Shown: piece by piece, positions 63,528-64,000 of the stretch | Layout of the letters: each line of letters begins with the position of its first letter | Position numbering within the stretch: the first letter of the stretch is position 1 | From: an uncultured Alphaproteobacteria bacterium | Lineage (GTDB): Bacteria > Pseudomonadota > Alphaproteobacteria > RF32 > CAG-239 | DNA length: 64,000 nucleotides | Reading direction: 5' to 3' | NCBI GenBank assembly: GCA_944392255.1 | Contig: CALXVY010000001.1 | Span: 62,001-126,000 of the forward strand | Translations under genes and position numbers: made by a program | The notes under the pieces: model-generated | Told to the model about the DNA's origin: nothing | Databases searched by the model: none | What the model saw: the letters and a program-made list of their open reading frames with translations, nothing else

Positions 63528-64000
63528 ATGGGTTACTTTAGCCAGAGAAAAAAACACGCTCGTCAAAAAATGTTTATGCTGATTTCATTAATGATATTGG
63601 CGTTGTATAATTTTTTATTGTTGTTTGATTCGGGAACGGAAGAATTTTTTAAAGACTTAAGAAATATCCAATTTCACGCTTATTTATATACTCTTTTTAT
63701 TGTCTTATATACAATTTTTCATCGTCAAATAGCCTATACATTGTGTGCGATATTGCTTGTGTTTTGGAATTATGGTTCATTAGCGCAAAGCGCACGCATA
63801 TTTTTCAATCAAGAGCCGGCAGGTTTCAATCAATTAGACATAAGCTATAAGAAAGGTGAACAAACATATTTGCCGCTAAAAGAAGAAAAAAATATAGAAC
63901 ACAAAGGCAAATTAGAGCTAAGTCCGCATTTAAGTGCTGCATTTATAGACATCAAACAACAAGACAAGCTAATTACACTCATCTTGCTTGATTTTTCAAA
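63528..64000 (+). CDS. membrane protein, truncated by window end
   Basis: The frame from ATG 63528 is open to the window edge (157 codons). It shows three hydrophobic helices (around FMLISLMILALYNFLLLF, HAYLYTLFIVLYTIFH and IAYTLCAILLVFWNY), then a soluble domain begins. Short N-terminal helices followed by a soluble part resemble membrane endonuclease/exonuclease/phosphatase-family (YafD-like) proteins, but the diagnostic part lies outside the window. The ATG lacks a clear ribosome-binding site. Confidence 0.6.
   Translation, partial: MGYFSQRKKHARQKMFMLISLMILALYNFLLLFDSGTEEFFKDLRNIQFHAYLYTLFIVLYTIFHRQIAYTLCAILLVFWNYGSLAQSARIFFNQEPAGFNQLDISYKKGEQTYLPLKEEKNIEHKGKLELSPHLSAAFIDIKQQDKLITLILLDFS

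Overview
This window looks like origin-proximal chromosome of an AT-rich, host-associated alphaproteobacterium. The evidence is gene content and order: mnmE-mnmG-rsmG-parA-parB with two parS sites, SRP RNA-dnaX-ybaB-recR, lppC-rsmI-yraN, an IalB-family gene before rlmN, gpmI-envC-ctpA-deacetylase-rppH, a short C-terminal-only HprK, and mutM-enoyl-CoA hydratase-rpsT-dnaA. All are arrangements familiar from Rhodospirillales/Rhizobiales-type genomes. TGA is used as a stop, so the standard bacterial code applies. Assignment to an uncultured gut lineage is inference. No tRNA, rRNA, insertion sequence, prophage or CRISPR array was seen.
Layout. 0-11 kb (+): a HAD phosphatase fragment, then tRNA modification and chromosome segregation genes interrupted by a MurA paralogue coupled to a PHP phosphatase, then a membrane-anchored nuclease, tsaE and hprK. 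11-15 kb (+): lipid-transport mlaE-mlaF, radA, cvpA. 15-20 kb (-): an XRE regulator, a structured intergenic region, recR, ybaB, dnaX, SRP RNA, an LppC-type lipoprotein. 20-26 kb: rsmI-yraN, CCA enzyme, IalB-like protein, rlmN, two unknown genes. 26-34 kb (-): rppH, degenerate deacetylase, ctpA, envC, gpmI, a 52-residue membrane protein, PBP1A. 34-46 kb: polA, a large metzincin-like protein, gyrB, flavodoxin, porin, a degenerate response regulator. 46-56 kb (-): a lipoprotein with a long structured leader, xthA, lolA, an orphan methyltransferase, HPr, EIIA, recF, dnaN, dnaA, rpsT, enoyl-CoA hydratase, mutM. 56-64 kb: a J-domain protein, tsaB, a PAS protein without a kinase domain, and several lineage-specific membrane proteins.
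How the genes fit together. Replication and segregation (dnaA, dnaN, recF, gyrB, polA, dnaX, parA, parB, parS), tRNA and rRNA modification (mnmE, mnmG, rsmG, rsmI, rlmN, tsaB, tsaE, CCA enzyme) and envelope building and remodelling (PBP1A, EnvC, CtpA, LppC, LolA, MlaEF) dominate. HprK, HPr and EIIA without any sugar permease suggest a regulatory phosphotransferase chain.
Most unusual signals: a 14-base word (ACAC, then C or T, then GTATTTAAA) present six times in one orientation, five of them in the mnmE-parB segment; a multi-branched leader RNA with mutually exclusive pairings that can mask a ribosome-binding site (46.24-46.46 kb); a structured RNA candidate with an upstream direct repeat beside recR; and a signal-less 838-residue protein with an archaemetzincin-like zinc site.
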